Below the pieces are notes generated by a model that ran no database searches, was not told the DNA's origin, and saw only the letters and a program-made list of their open reading frames with translations. Below are positions 1-8,644 of a DNA stretch of 64,000 nt, piece by piece; within the stretch, counting starts at the first letter, position 1, and every line of letters begins with the position of its first letter. The position numbers and the translations under genes were made by a program. The DNA lies in contig NZ_JYIV01000027.1 of assembly GCF_000956405.1 (NCBI RefSeq), forward strand, positions 124,001 to 188,000. The letters run 5' to 3'. The DNA is from Microbacterium oxydans. Its GTDB lineage: Bacteria > Actinomycetota > Actinomycetes > Actinomycetales > Microbacteriaceae.

Positions 1-158
1 TCGAGACACGGGCGTAACCGATCGTGGCCATGCCTCAGCGTATCGCGAACGCCGCCTGCTTTACATAGATCGTCGACACGAGTCATGAGACACGACTCGC
101 CGAACTGAGCCAGTAGAGCGTCGGCTGACTCATGAACGGTCGTTTACGGGATCTGGCG
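1..158. other. Left window edge, no gene recognised
   Basis: No reading frame here looks coding. Near 134-149 the sequence resembles one half of the GAAACGATCGTTTTCGG palindrome family seen at 4.07, 14.5, 16.7 and 24.2 kb, but it is degenerate and could be chance. Confidence 0.4.
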
Positions 159-1505
159 TCACGCTGATTCACGTCTGAGTTTCTGCGTCGACCAGGCGTG
201 CGTTGCGAGGAGGGCGAGCGCGATAGCGCTGAGGATTAGCGTGGATACGAACCCTCCGGCGTAGTGGTTGGTCGGTATCTGCCCGTCGGCGGCAGCGACG
301 ATGGCGAGGCCGAAGCTGTTTCCAAACTGCTGCGCGGTTGTGAGCACTCCGGAAGCAGCTCCGGCTAGTGCTGCGGGGAGCAGGTGAGTCGTGCCGTCAG
401 CGATTGACGCCAGTGCGATACCCATGCCGATGCCGAAGATCCCGCTCGCCGCAATCAGGGCCGCGGGGAAGGGGGCAGCAGAGAAGGCCCAGATCGCGGC
501 CAGACCGGTTGTCATGATGAGCGCGCCGAGCGCGGTCGTTCTGTCTGTCCCGAGCCGCCGCTGGAGCCGGTGACTGGTGGCTGCGGCGAGGAAAGCCCCG
601 AGTGATAGGGGAAGGAATGAGAGACCGGTGGCGAGGGGGCTGAGCAGGTGGAACAACTGCAGGTTGAGGGTCATGAAGTAAAAAGTGGCTGTCATGGCTC
701 CGCCGATGAACATCATCGCGGTAGCGGGCCGCCAGGCGCCGGTTCGACCGAGCGCTACAAAAGGGATCAGAGGTGATGCCGCGCGCTTCTCGATGAGCAC
801 GAATGTGACGACACTGACCAGTCCAAGGAAGGCCCACCCGGCAGCGGTGAAAGAGTTCGAAACCGACATGACTGCCAGTACAAGTGATGCCGTAGCTACT
901 AGGAACGCGGTGCTGCCGGCCAGGTCGAGATGGGGCCGTGCGGTGGGGTGCGGCGTCCGGTTACCGAAGATGAGCAACGCCAGAAGTGCGAGCCCGATCG
1001 GGACGTTCACCAGCAGAGTCCACCGCCACCCTAGGGTTTCGACGATGACTCCACCGCCAAGTACTCCGAGAGCGCCACCGCTGCCGGATGCCGCGCCCCA
1101 TAAGCCGAACGCTTGCGCGCGAGCTGGGCCCTGAGGAAAGGTCTGCGAAAGGAGTGCGAGGCATGCCGTCGTCATCAACGCCGCACCGACCCCCTGCCCG
1201 ACCCGACCGGCGATAAGTGCGTCGGCTGTGGGAGCGAGCCCTGCTCCCAGGCTGGTCAAAGTGAAGACCCCCACTCCGACGGCCAGGATTCTGCGCGACC
1301 CGAACCGATCGGATAGCCGTCCTGAGAACAGCAGAAGGCCTGCGATCGGAATGGCGAAGGCGTTCACGACCCAAGGCAACGTCTCAGCAGAGAACCCGAG
1401 CCCGGTTTTCAGTTCGGGAAGCGCCACAGCGAGAATTGAGCTATCGAGCGTGACCATCAGTTGTGCCAGGCAGCACAACAGGAGAGTGGTTCGGTTTCCT
1501 TTCAT
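159..1505 (-). CDS. MFS multidrug exporter (DHA2/EmrB-QacA-like)
   Basis: A 448-residue integral membrane protein, predicted to be a proton-driven exporter of small toxic compounds across the cytoplasmic membrane. The first helix ends in the segment LDSSILAVALPEL, a form typical of drug/proton antiporters of the DHA2 group. The cytoplasmic loop motif GRLSDRFGSRR (residues about 62-72) is the classic MFS motif A, and GVGAALMTT and a Gly-rich helix (residues about 130-155) follow. At least 12 hydrophobic segments are visible. It is divergently transcribed from the WYL regulator at 1699, with a 193-bp gap that must hold both promoters, so that regulator is its likely controller. The substrate cannot be read from sequence. 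Confidence 0.88.
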   Translation of the reverse strand: MKGNRTTLLLCCLAQLMVTLDSSILAVALPELKTGLGFSAETLPWVVNAFAIPIAGLLLFSGRLSDRFGSRRILAVGVGVFTLTSLGAGLAPTADALIAGRVGQGVGAALMTTACLALLSQTFPQGPARAQAFGLWGAASGSGGALGVLGGGVIVETLGWRWTLLVNVPIGLALLALLIFGNRTPHPTARPHLDLAGSTAFLVATASLVLAVMSVSNSFTAAGWAFLGLVSVVTFVLIEKRAASPLIPFVALGRTGAWRPATAMMFIGGAMTATFYFMTLNLQLFHLLSPLATGLSFLPLSLGAFLAAATSHRLQRRLGTDRTTALGALIMTTGLAAIWAFSAAPFPAALIAASGIFGIGMGIALASIADGTTHLLPAALAGAASGVLTTAQQFGNSFGLAIVAAADGQIPTNHYAGGFVSTLILSAIALALLATHAWSTQKLRRESA

Positions 1506-1698
1506 CGCTCGGATCTCGCGATGGCATTGTCTCGTAGCGTTCGCTCAGTCACGGGGCTTGCTCCCTGCATTTGTCACGTGGTGTGGGTGAGATCTGAGGG
1601 TAAGCACTGAGCCGGACAGTGTCTGTCCTCCTTCCGTTGCGAAGGGGGGATCGCTCGCGGCGGACCGCTGGTGTCCTCATTCCGGGGATGATCGGTTC

Positions 1699-2667
1699 AT
1701 GTGGGATACGACATCGAGGACGTTCGAGCTACTAGGGATGCTTCAAAGGAACGGGTTCGTAAGCAGCATCCAGCTAGCGTCCGACCTGGGCGTGACGACC
1801 AGAACCGTCCGGCGCGACGTGGCAAGACTCCGGGATCTGGGGTACCCCGTTGACACACGTCTCGGTGTCGACGGCGGATACTCTCTCGAACCTGGGGCGG
1901 TCCTGCCGCCGATCTTTCTTTCCACAGATGAGGCGCTGGCATGTGCTCTCGCGCTTCGAAGGTGGAAGGAAAGCTCTGATCCAACCCTGACCGCCAGTTC
2001 TCTCGGCAAGCTCCTCGCATCACTGCCCACTCAAGTGCGGTGGGTCATCGATGCGGTAGCGAAAGTCACGATCGATGCGCCAGTGGACGGTCTCGAACCA
2101 ATAGACTCCCCGGTCGTCAACATCGGGGTTCTCGGTGAGCTGGCAAGAGCATGTCTGCTCGGCCGTCGAGTGGAGTTCAAGCACTCGCAGCGAAACGGAG
2201 CGACGAAGGACCGACGGGTTGATCCCCTTGCGATGGTCAACACAGTGCGGCGGTGGTACCTCGTCGCCTTCGACGTCGACACCGACGATTGGCGGACGTA
2301 CCGTGTCGATCGCATCTCCGACGTCGCCGTCAGCCAGATGCCGATCCGATCGCATACGTTTCCCGGCCCGAGCGTCGATGAATGGGTGACTCGGCAGCTC
2401 AGCGCGGGGTGGCAGCAGGTGACCGCCACCGTCCGCGTGCACGCAACAGTGGATACGGTGCAGCGCTGGGTTGCGCCGGCATGGGGAGCTATCGAACAGG
2501 AGACAACTCGGACCACGATCGTGCACGCGGGAGCCGAGAGCTACGAGTCCATCGCCAGATGGCTCCTGCTCCTACAAGCCGACATCGAGGTGCTGGAACC
2601 CAACGAGCTACGGACGGCGTTCGGCGCCGTAGCACAGCAGGCTGCTCGCGCAGCCCAGCGAGCTTAA
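1699..2667 (+). CDS. WYL-domain transcriptional regulator (YafY/DeoR-like)
   Basis: A 322-residue DNA-binding regulator. The N-terminal helix-turn-helix (residues about 8-55) contains LASDLGVTTRTVRRDVARL, the DeoR/HTH_11 pattern. The middle carries a WYL-type ligand-binding domain: RRWYLVAFD followed by WRTYRVDRISD (residues about 178-205). The C-terminal part fits the WCX extension. WYL proteins sense nucleotides or other small ligands and often control a neighbouring transporter or defence gene. Here the partner is most likely the divergent MFS exporter at 159-1505. The ATG at 1699 is the first start in frame. A perfect-stem hairpin follows the stop. Confidence 0.88.
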   Translation: MWDTTSRTFELLGMLQRNGFVSSIQLASDLGVTTRTVRRDVARLRDLGYPVDTRLGVDGGYSLEPGAVLPPIFLSTDEALACALALRRWKESSDPTLTASSLGKLLASLPTQVRWVIDAVAKVTIDAPVDGLEPIDSPVVNIGVLGELARACLLGRRVEFKHSQRNGATKDRRVDPLAMVNTVRRWYLVAFDVDTDDWRTYRVDRISDVAVSQMPIRSHTFPGPSVDEWVTRQLSAGWQQVTATVRVHATVDTVQRWVAPAWGAIEQETTRTTIVHAGAESYESIARWLLLLQADIEVLEPNELRTAFGAVAQQAARAAQRA

Positions 2668-2669
2668 AC

Positions 2670-2704
2670 AGGGTGGGCCGGCCATCGCACGACCGGCCCA
2701 CCTT
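2670..2704. terminator. Bidirectional terminator hairpin
   Basis: A perfect 10-bp stem, GGTGGGCCGG at 2672-2681 pairing with CCGGCCCACC at 2693-2702, lies between the convergent WYL regulator and epoxide hydrolase genes. It probably ends both transcripts. Confidence 0.75.
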
Positions 2705-2706
2705 GG

Positions 2707-3861
2707 TCAGCGGAGAGGCCGGAAGAACTCCGTGAGGTCTGCGATAAGGAGCTGCGGTTCTTCGAGGGCGGCGAAGTGCCCGCCACGGTCGGTCACATCA
2801 GTCCACCGAGTGATGGTGTTCTCTCGTTCGGCGTAGCGGCGAATGCCGACGTCGTGAGCGAACATGATGACCCCGGTGGGAACACCGGAGGGCTCCTTGA
2901 CTGCTCCCCACGCTGAGTGCTGCGCGTAACCGATGTAGGCAGCTGTGCCCGCGGTCTCGGTAAACCAGTACAGGGACACGTCGGTCAGGATTCGATCGAG
3001 GGAGATGATCGTTTCGGGAAGCTCCTCGTGCGGAACGGTCCACTTCTGGAACTTATCGATGATCCACGCAAGCTGGCCAGCGGGAGAATCCACGAGCCCC
3101 GCGGCGAGAGTCTGAGGTCGAGTGGACTGGATCGCGATGTAGCCATACTCCTCCTGCATGAACGCCTGAACCCGCCCCAGACGGTCAAGCTCCAACGGAG
3201 TGAACGACGCAAGATCTGCTTCGCTGGGAGCCTGCAACGGCATTCCCATCGAACCATTAACGTGGACGCCGACCACATGAGACGGTGCCACTCGCGCGAC
3301 CTCGGGAGAGACGGCAGCACCGATGTCACCACCCTGTACCCCGTATCGGTCGTAGCCGAGACGTTCCATCAGTGTTGCCCACGTCCGCCCGATTCGAGCC
3401 GCGTCCCAACCGCCCTCAACCACCGGGCTCGAAAATCCGAATCCCGGCAGCGACGGAATGACCACATCGAACGCATCCGCCGCCGCCCTTCCGTGCGCTT
3501 CCGGATCAGTGAGGGGGCCGATGAGGTCCACGAACTCAACGAACGACCCCGGCCACCCGTGAGTGAGCACCAGCGGCAGCGCGCCCGAAACCTTCGATCG
3601 GACGTGGACAAAGTGGATCGTCTGCCCCTCGATCACAGTCGTGAACTGCGGAAGCATGTTCAGCGACGCTTGCTGCTCCGCCCAATCGAACTCGTCAACC
3701 CAGTACGCGACCAACCGTCGCAGATAGCTGACCGGCACTCCTGTCGACCAGTCATCACCAGGCAGCGGCGGCGGAAACCGGGTCTCGCTCAACCGGCGTT
3801 TTAGCTCCTCGACAGAGCTCTCGGGGATGTCAATTCGAAACGGCTGTACTTCTGCACTCAT
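2707..3861 (-). CDS. Epoxide hydrolase (EHN-domain alpha/beta hydrolase)
   Basis: A 384-residue cytosolic hydrolase predicted to open epoxides to diols. The N-terminal EHN region contains PESSVEELKRRLSETRFPPP (residues about 13-32). The alpha/beta-hydrolase core shows the oxyanion motif THGWPGSFVEF, the nucleophile elbow GGDIGAAVS (Asp as nucleophile), and the base region GGHFAALEEP near the C-terminus. Length and layout match the bacterial relatives of microsomal epoxide hydrolase. The ATG at 3861 is preceded by a good GAAGGAAC ribosome site. The physiological substrate is unknown. Its neighbours, a drug exporter and an MMPL exporter, suggest a detoxification context, but that is inference. 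Confidence 0.9.
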   Translation of the reverse strand: MSAEVQPFRIDIPESSVEELKRRLSETRFPPPLPGDDWSTGVPVSYLRRLVAYWVDEFDWAEQQASLNMLPQFTTVIEGQTIHFVHVRSKVSGALPLVLTHGWPGSFVEFVDLIGPLTDPEAHGRAAADAFDVVIPSLPGFGFSSPVVEGGWDAARIGRTWATLMERLGYDRYGVQGGDIGAAVSPEVARVAPSHVVGVHVNGSMGMPLQAPSEADLASFTPLELDRLGRVQAFMQEEYGYIAIQSTRPQTLAAGLVDSPAGQLAWIIDKFQKWTVPHEELPETIISLDRILTDVSLYWFTETAGTAAYIGYAQHSAWGAVKEPSGVPTGVIMFAHDVGIRRYAERENTITRWTDVTDRGGHFAALEEPQLLIADLTEFFRPLR

Positions 3862-3950
3862 AAAAAGTTCCTTCCATCGCGTGCTGGCTCAGATGGACCA
3901 CGCCACGACGACGACGCTAGGAACGAACGAGGACATACCCTGTCCCCCTG

Positions 3951-3969
3951 CCGAAAATGATCGTTTGGG
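3951..3969. repeat. Degenerate CGATCG-type palindrome
   Basis: CCGAAAATGATCGTTTGGG is a diverged member of the palindrome family whose better copies have the half site GCCGAAAACGA. It lies 100 bp from the copy at 4069. Confidence 0.4.
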
Positions 3970-4068
3970 AGCCGCGGGTCGGCACAGCGCCCGCGACAGC
4001 TATCACCGTAAAAGGCGTGCCACCTAAATCCGCGATTCACACACTTGCGGCAGGCAACTTCCACCGGG

Positions 4069-4094
4069 CCACCGAAATCGATCGTTTTCGGTGG
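4069..4094. repeat. 26-bp palindrome, copy 1
   Basis: The left arm CCACCGAAATCGA and right arm TCGTTTTCGGTGG form a spacerless palindrome with 13-bp arms and one mismatch. It belongs to the family also seen at 14498, 16726, 24200 and 32619. Confidence 0.7.
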
Positions 4095-4201
4095 GCTGGC
4101 GGCTGAACCGGTATCTCTCGCCCGCATCATCCTTTTGGGTGACTTTTTCTTCCCTCTTCTCCACGATGACCAGAATCTTGGGCGCTGGTGGAGTAGATGT
4201 C

Positions 4202-6301
4202 ATGGCAGATTCCGTTCAGCGTTCGCGCTTCTCCGACAGGTTGACCTCGCGCCGCGGCGCATGGCTTTCTCTCGGGCTTGTTCTTGTTCTCATGGTGCTC
4301 TTGTTCGGCGCCTTCGGGTCGGCGAAGGCCCCTGGCGGCAACGCGCTGGCGCCCGTGGATTCTGAGTCCGCACGGACGAGCGAGCTGATGGCGAAGTTCC
4401 CCAACGCGGACCGTCAGTCAGTGCTCGTTGTGGCGTCTCAGAAGGATGGCTCGACGCTGTCTGACTCCGATGTGACGAATCTCGAGGGGCTGCTTCCGGT
4501 TCTCGACGAGTATGCGGACGCCGACTCGACCGGTCCGCTGCTCAGTGAGGACAAGAAGGCGGCCGTCCTCGTCACCCCGATCAAGGTGGGTGACACCAAC
4601 GCAGACACGGCGGAGGTGATCAAGGAGATCCGCGCGGCGCTGGCCGACGGGGCTCCCGAGGGCATCACCTTGCAGCTGACCGGTGGCCCCGCTTTTGGTG
4701 CGGACGTGGCGTCGTCGTTCGAGGGCGCCGACTTTACGCTGCTGCTGGTGACGATCCTTATCGTTGCGATCCTCCTGATCATCACGTACCGGTCTCCGGT
4801 ACTGTGGCTGCTTCCGCTGGTCGTGGTCGCCCTGGCCGACGGGCTTGCCGGGCGGATGACTGCCGCGGCCGGCGCCGCATGGGATCTGCAGTTTGACGCG
4901 GGAATCATCAGCGTGTTGGTGTTCGGCGCGGGCACCAACTATGCGTTGCTGCTGATCTCCCGTTACCGGGAGGAGCTGCAAGCTACCGAGGACCACCGGC
5001 AGGCGTTGAGCACCGCGTGGCGCAAGACTGCGCCGGCGATCATCGCTTCGAACGTGACCGTGGTGCTTGCTCTGCTGACCCTGGTGCTCGCTGTGATCCC
5101 GGGCACGAATGGACTAGGTATCTCTTCTGCCATAGGGCTTCTCATCGCTCTGGGCGCTGTACTGTTCCTGCTGCCGCCGGTGCTGGCGGTGTGTGGGCGC
5201 AAGGTGTTCTGGCCGTTCGTCCCCCGCCCCGGCGAGGCGCCGCGGCAGGGACGCACTTGGCGGCGGCTGGCCTCCGGGGTCGTGCGCCGCCCGGTCGTGA
5301 GTGTTGTCGGTGGAGTAGCGCTGCTGGCGATCATGGCTACGGGCCTGTTCGGTACGTCGATCGGGCTCGATCAGATCGAGAAGTTCCGGGTGCAGTCCGA
5401 ATCTGCCGCCGGTCTCGAGGTCCTCTCAGACCACTTCCCGCCTGGGGAGGCGCAGCCGATCTTCATCGTCGCCGACACCGCGGAATCGGATGCCGTGGTC
5501 GCCGCGGTCGACGATGTCGAGGGCGTCGTGCGCGTACACGCGGTTGGAACTACCGAGGACGAGTCCCTGACGAAGATCATGGTGACCAGCGAGTATGCGC
5601 CAAGCAGCGAGCAGAGCCTGAACCAGATCACCGAGCTGCGCGAGGCCGTGCACGCGGTGCCGAACGCGGATGCCCTCGTCGGTGGAGCGGTCGCAACAGA
5701 TCTGGACGCACGCGCCGGGAACGAGAGAGACCTGATGCTGATAGCGCCGTTGGTGCTCGCCGTCAGCTTCGTCGTGCTGCTCGTTCTGCTGCGCTCAATC
5801 ATCGCGCCAGTGCTGCTGCTTTTGGTCAACCTCGCCAGCGCGGTCGCCGCGATCGGCGCCGGTGCATGGCTGAGCCGAGTGCTTTTTGATCAACATGCCC
5901 TTGACCTGCAGGTTCCGCTGCTCGCGTTCCTTTTCCTGGTGGCGCTGGGCATCGACTACACGATCTTTCTCGTGCACCGGGCCCGCAGTGAGGCCGCAAT
6001 CCGGGGAACCCGCGCGGGGATGGTCGAGGCCGTTGCCCACACCGGTGCCGTGATCACCAGCGCCGGCATCGTGCTGGCTGCCGTGTTCGCCGCGCTCGGC
6101 GTGCTCCCCCTGGTCACGCTGGGGCAGCTGGGGCTGATCGTGGGCGTGGGCGTGATCGTAGACACTCTGGTCGTACGCACCGTGATCGTTCCCGCAATCT
6201 TCGCACTGGTCGGCGACCGCATCTGGTGGCCCAGCACAGTCAAGGCGCGGCAAGGAGAATGGGCGCATGAGTCTCGTGAGCGCACCGTTGACCCGCATTG
6301 A
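4202..6301 (+). CDS. MMPL/RND-family transporter
   Basis: A protein of about 699 residues with the two-fold RND layout: one N-terminal helix, a large extracytoplasmic loop, a helix bundle starting near residue 170 (FTLLLVTILIVAILLIITYR), then a repeat of the same plan in the second half with a bundle from about residue 510. MMPL proteins export lipids or drugs using the proton gradient. The motif GIDYTIFLVHR in the second half corresponds to the conserved proton-relay region. The start was set at ATG 4202, because GGTGGAG lies 8 bases upstream, instead of the longer frame from 4091. It overlaps the next gene by 35 bp, so it is probably co-transcribed with the histidine kinase pair that may control it. 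Confidence 0.88.
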   Translation: MADSVQRSRFSDRLTSRRGAWLSLGLVLVLMVLLFGAFGSAKAPGGNALAPVDSESARTSELMAKFPNADRQSVLVVASQKDGSTLSDSDVTNLEGLLPVLDEYADADSTGPLLSEDKKAAVLVTPIKVGDTNADTAEVIKEIRAALADGAPEGITLQLTGGPAFGADVASSFEGADFTLLLVTILIVAILLIITYRSPVLWLLPLVVVALADGLAGRMTAAAGAAWDLQFDAGIISVLVFGAGTNYALLLISRYREELQATEDHRQALSTAWRKTAPAIIASNVTVVLALLTLVLAVIPGTNGLGISSAIGLLIALGAVLFLLPPVLAVCGRKVFWPFVPRPGEAPRQGRTWRRLASGVVRRPVVSVVGGVALLAIMATGLFGTSIGLDQIEKFRVQSESAAGLEVLSDHFPPGEAQPIFIVADTAESDAVVAAVDDVEGVVRVHAVGTTEDESLTKIMVTSEYAPSSEQSLNQITELREAVHAVPNADALVGGAVATDLDARAGNERDLMLIAPLVLAVSFVVLLVLLRSIIAPVLLLLVNLASAVAAIGAGAWLSRVLFDQHALDLQVPLLAFLFLVALGIDYTIFLVHRARSEAAIRGTRAGMVEAVAHTGAVITSAGIVLAAVFAALGVLPLVTLGQLGLIVGVGVIVDTLVVRTVIVPAIFALVGDRIWWPSTVKARQGEWAHESRERTVDPH

Positions 6302-7538
6302 CCCTGTGGGGTCGGCTTCGGCCGGCCCCACCATGCGGGCGATGGAGATCGGGCAGCACGTCATCGCCGCTGGTTTGACCAGCGTAGGAGCAATTCGGGC
6401 GATCGGCGACGGTACCCCCATCGCTGCAGCCGTGATCTCCGGGCTCGCCATCCTCGCCTGGCACACCGCCGGCACGATCCTCCCATCCCGCACCCGGTCC
6501 CGTCGCGTGGTCGTGTGGTGGCTGATCGGGTTCGGTGTGATCTGGATCGCCGCTGTCGCGGTATCCCCGGAGTTCGTCTGGGTCGCGTTCCTGCTCTGGC
6601 TGCTCGCCGGACACCTGCTCCCCGTGCCGTGGGGCCTGGCATACTCCGGGCTAGTCCTCGCAGTGGTGGTCGTCGCGCCGATTCTGCATCACGGCACCAC
6701 CAGCTACGCGAACGTGTTCGGACCGCTCATTGGAGGGGTGTTCGCGTTCGGGATCTCCCGCGGCTACCTTCAACTTCTGCGAGACGGGGCTGAACGAGAA
6801 CGGCTGGTTTCATCGCTGATGCTTGCGCAGGAGGAGATGGCGGAACTTCAAGATGAGCTCGCCCTTGCCCAGCGTCAATCCGGCGCGGTCGCCGAGCGCA
6901 CCCGCATCTCCCGTGATATCCACGACACCATCGCACAAGCGCTATCCTCGATCCGACTTCTCGCCCACGCCGGCGCCGGGCGCAGTCAGGACCCTGCCGC
7001 CGCGCGGGTTCTCTCCCAGGTGGAGACACTGGCAGGGGACAGCCTCGCTGATGTCCGCAGGATCGTGGCCGCACTCACCCCCGCGGAGTTGGACGAAAAC
7101 GCGCTTGCGGCGGCTTTACGACGAATGCTCGACCGCGCGCACGAGGAGGCAGGGCTGCAGGTTGAACTGCATGTGGACGACTCCGTTCCCATGCTGCCCA
7201 CAGAGGTCGAGGTCGCGCTGTTGCGCAGCGCCCAGTCCGCGCTCGCGAACGTCCGTCTTCACGCGAACGCCACCCGCATCGTGATGAGTCTCATCGACGC
7301 CGACCGTAGCGTCCGACTCGACATCAGGGACGACGGCCAGGGATTCGATGTTCCTTCCTGGGAGCAGAGCGCGGAGAGCGGTTCTTCCAGCTACGGCCTC
7401 CGCTTCATGCAAGCGCGCTTGCGTGAGCTCGGCGGCGGCCTCGATATCGAGAGCACACCAGGTGAAGGCACCGCGATCTCGGTCCGCCTCCCGGTCCATC
7501 GTGATCGCGTTCAACTGCGCGAAGAGGAGAAGTCATGA
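6267..7538 (+). CDS. Sensor histidine kinase, NarL/DesK type
   Basis: A 423-residue membrane kinase. Several hydrophobic helices occupy residues about 30-165. A short linker leads to the HisKA_3 dimerisation box RTRISRDIHDTIAQ, with the phosphoacceptor His at about 219. The C-terminal HATPase domain shows DIRDDGQGFD and GLRFMQARLRELGG boxes. It should autophosphorylate on a membrane cue and pass phosphate to the response regulator that starts 4 bp before its own stop. It is translationally coupled to the MMPL exporter upstream (35-bp overlap), which suggests the exporter and kinase form one envelope-stress or drug-sensing unit. Confidence 0.92.
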   Translation: MSLVSAPLTRIDPVGSASAGPTMRAMEIGQHVIAAGLTSVGAIRAIGDGTPIAAAVISGLAILAWHTAGTILPSRTRSRRVVVWWLIGFGVIWIAAVAVSPEFVWVAFLLWLLAGHLLPVPWGLAYSGLVLAVVVVAPILHHGTTSYANVFGPLIGGVFAFGISRGYLQLLRDGAERERLVSSLMLAQEEMAELQDELALAQRQSGAVAERTRISRDIHDTIAQALSSIRLLAHAGAGRSQDPAAARVLSQVETLAGDSLADVRRIVAALTPAELDENALAAALRRMLDRAHEEAGLQVELHVDDSVPMLPTEVEVALLRSAQSALANVRLHANATRIVMSLIDADRSVRLDIRDDGQGFDVPSWEQSAESGSSSYGLRFMQARLRELGGGLDIESTPGEGTAISVRLPVHRDRVQLREEEKS

Positions 7539-8152
7539 CCACCACCGTCTTGCTCGTCGATGACCATCCTGTCGTCCGCAGCGGATTGCGTGCCGTCCTG
7601 GAATCAGATTCCGTGCACGTTGTGGGCGAGGCAGCCACGGGCGAAGAAGCCCTCGCTCTCGCCGCCCATCTGCACCCCGATGTGGTTCTCTGCGACCTCC
7701 GTCTCGGGGCCGGGATCGACGGCGTCCAGACGACCGCGGCGCTTCGATCACTCGAGCCCGCGCCCGCAGTGCTGATCCTCACCACCTTCGACCGGGATGC
7801 GGAGATCCTCGGCGCTATCGAAGCCGGTGCCGCCGGATACCTCCTCAAAGATGTCGCACCGGACGTGATCATCGAGGGCATCTTGCGGGCAGCGGGCGGT
7901 GACATGTTCCTCGCGCCAGATCTCGCAAACAGAGTACTCAAAGGGATGCGCAACCCGCTCCCGAAGCTCACCGAGCGGGAAATCGAAGTCCTCCGCCTCC
8001 TCGCGACAGGTGCCGCGAACAAAGAGATCGCCCGCGCCCTCTTCGTCACCGAAGCCACCGTGAAAAGCCACATCGCGCACATCTTCACAAAACTCAACGT
8101 CGATAGCCGCTCCCGCGCGATCCACATCGCCCAGGAAACCGGACTCATCTAA
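7535..8152 (+). CDS. NarL/FixJ-family response regulator
   Basis: A 205-residue DNA-binding response regulator. The receiver domain has acidic residues at 9-10 (LLVDDHPVV), the phosphoacceptor Asp54 in VVLCDLRLGAG, and the Lys in YLLKDVAPD. The C-terminal LuxR-type helix-turn-helix reads TEREIEVLRLLATGAANKEI and continues to VKSHIAHIFTKLNV. It overlaps the kinase gene by 4 bp (ATGA), a standard coupled pair. Likely targets are its own operon and the DUF2871, aarF and MFS genes that follow on the same strand. Confidence 0.93.
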   Translation: MTTTVLLVDDHPVVRSGLRAVLESDSVHVVGEAATGEEALALAAHLHPDVVLCDLRLGAGIDGVQTTAALRSLEPAPAVLILTTFDRDAEILGAIEAGAAGYLLKDVAPDVIIEGILRAAGGDMFLAPDLANRVLKGMRNPLPKLTEREIEVLRLLATGAANKEIARALFVTEATVKSHIAHIFTKLNVDSRSRAIHIAQETGLI

Positions 8153-8176
8153 CCTCACCCTCGAAAGGAAACACCC

Positions 8177-8617
8177 TTGAAGAAGATCTTCAACGCCGCG
8201 TTCATCTACATGATCGTCGGTGTCGCATCCGGACTGTTCTACCGGGAGTTCACCAAGCTCAACGGCTTCCCCGAAGGGAAGTTCACCCAGCTCGGCCTCG
8301 TCCACACCCATCTGCTTACCTTGGGATTCATCGTCCTGCTGATCGCTCTCGTCATCGAAAAGGTCTTCACCATCTCTCGAAGCCCCAAGCTGTTCGCCTG
8401 GTTCTTCTGGCTCTACAACGCTGGAGTGATCGTCACTTCCGGCATGCTCATCTGGCACGGTAGCCTCACCGTTCTTGGCCAAGAATCCAGCAAGATGATC
8501 GCCGGTATCGCGGGTCTCGGTCACATGCTCCTCACCGCGGGGATGATCGTATTCTTCATCGCTCTGCGCCGCGCCGTCGTGGACCGCACCGCAACAACGG
8601 AGACCGTGGAAGTGTAA
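8177..8617 (+). CDS. DUF2871 membrane protein
   Basis: A 146-residue protein with four predicted membrane helices (about 7-22, 46-62, 75-93 and 112-128). The pattern FYREFTKLNGF followed by THTHLLTLGF-like and LGHMLLTAGM segments matches what I recall of the DUF2871 family in Gram-positive bacteria. The function is unknown. Conserved His residues in helices 2 and 4 hint at metal or haem binding, but that is inference. Translation starts at TTG 8177 with a GAAAGGAAA ribosome site. It lies 24 bp after the response regulator, so it probably belongs to that operon. Confidence 0.75.
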   Translation: MKKIFNAAFIYMIVGVASGLFYREFTKLNGFPEGKFTQLGLVHTHLLTLGFIVLLIALVIEKVFTISRSPKLFAWFFWLYNAGVIVTSGMLIWHGSLTVLGQESSKMIAGIAGLGHMLLTAGMIVFFIALRRAVVDRTATTETVEV

Positions 8618-8644
8618 AGCTTTCAATAACCCTGGGAGGTCGTT

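Larger units (their letters stand above)
3862..4201. other. Divergent intergenic region with two palindromes
   Basis: A 340-bp gap between the epoxide hydrolase and MMPL genes. I see no coding frame. It carries two copies of the CGATCG-centred palindrome (3951-3969, degenerate; 4069-4094, good). The segment CACCTAAATCCGCGATTCAC lies between them. The promoters of both divergent genes must lie here or close by. Confidence 0.6.
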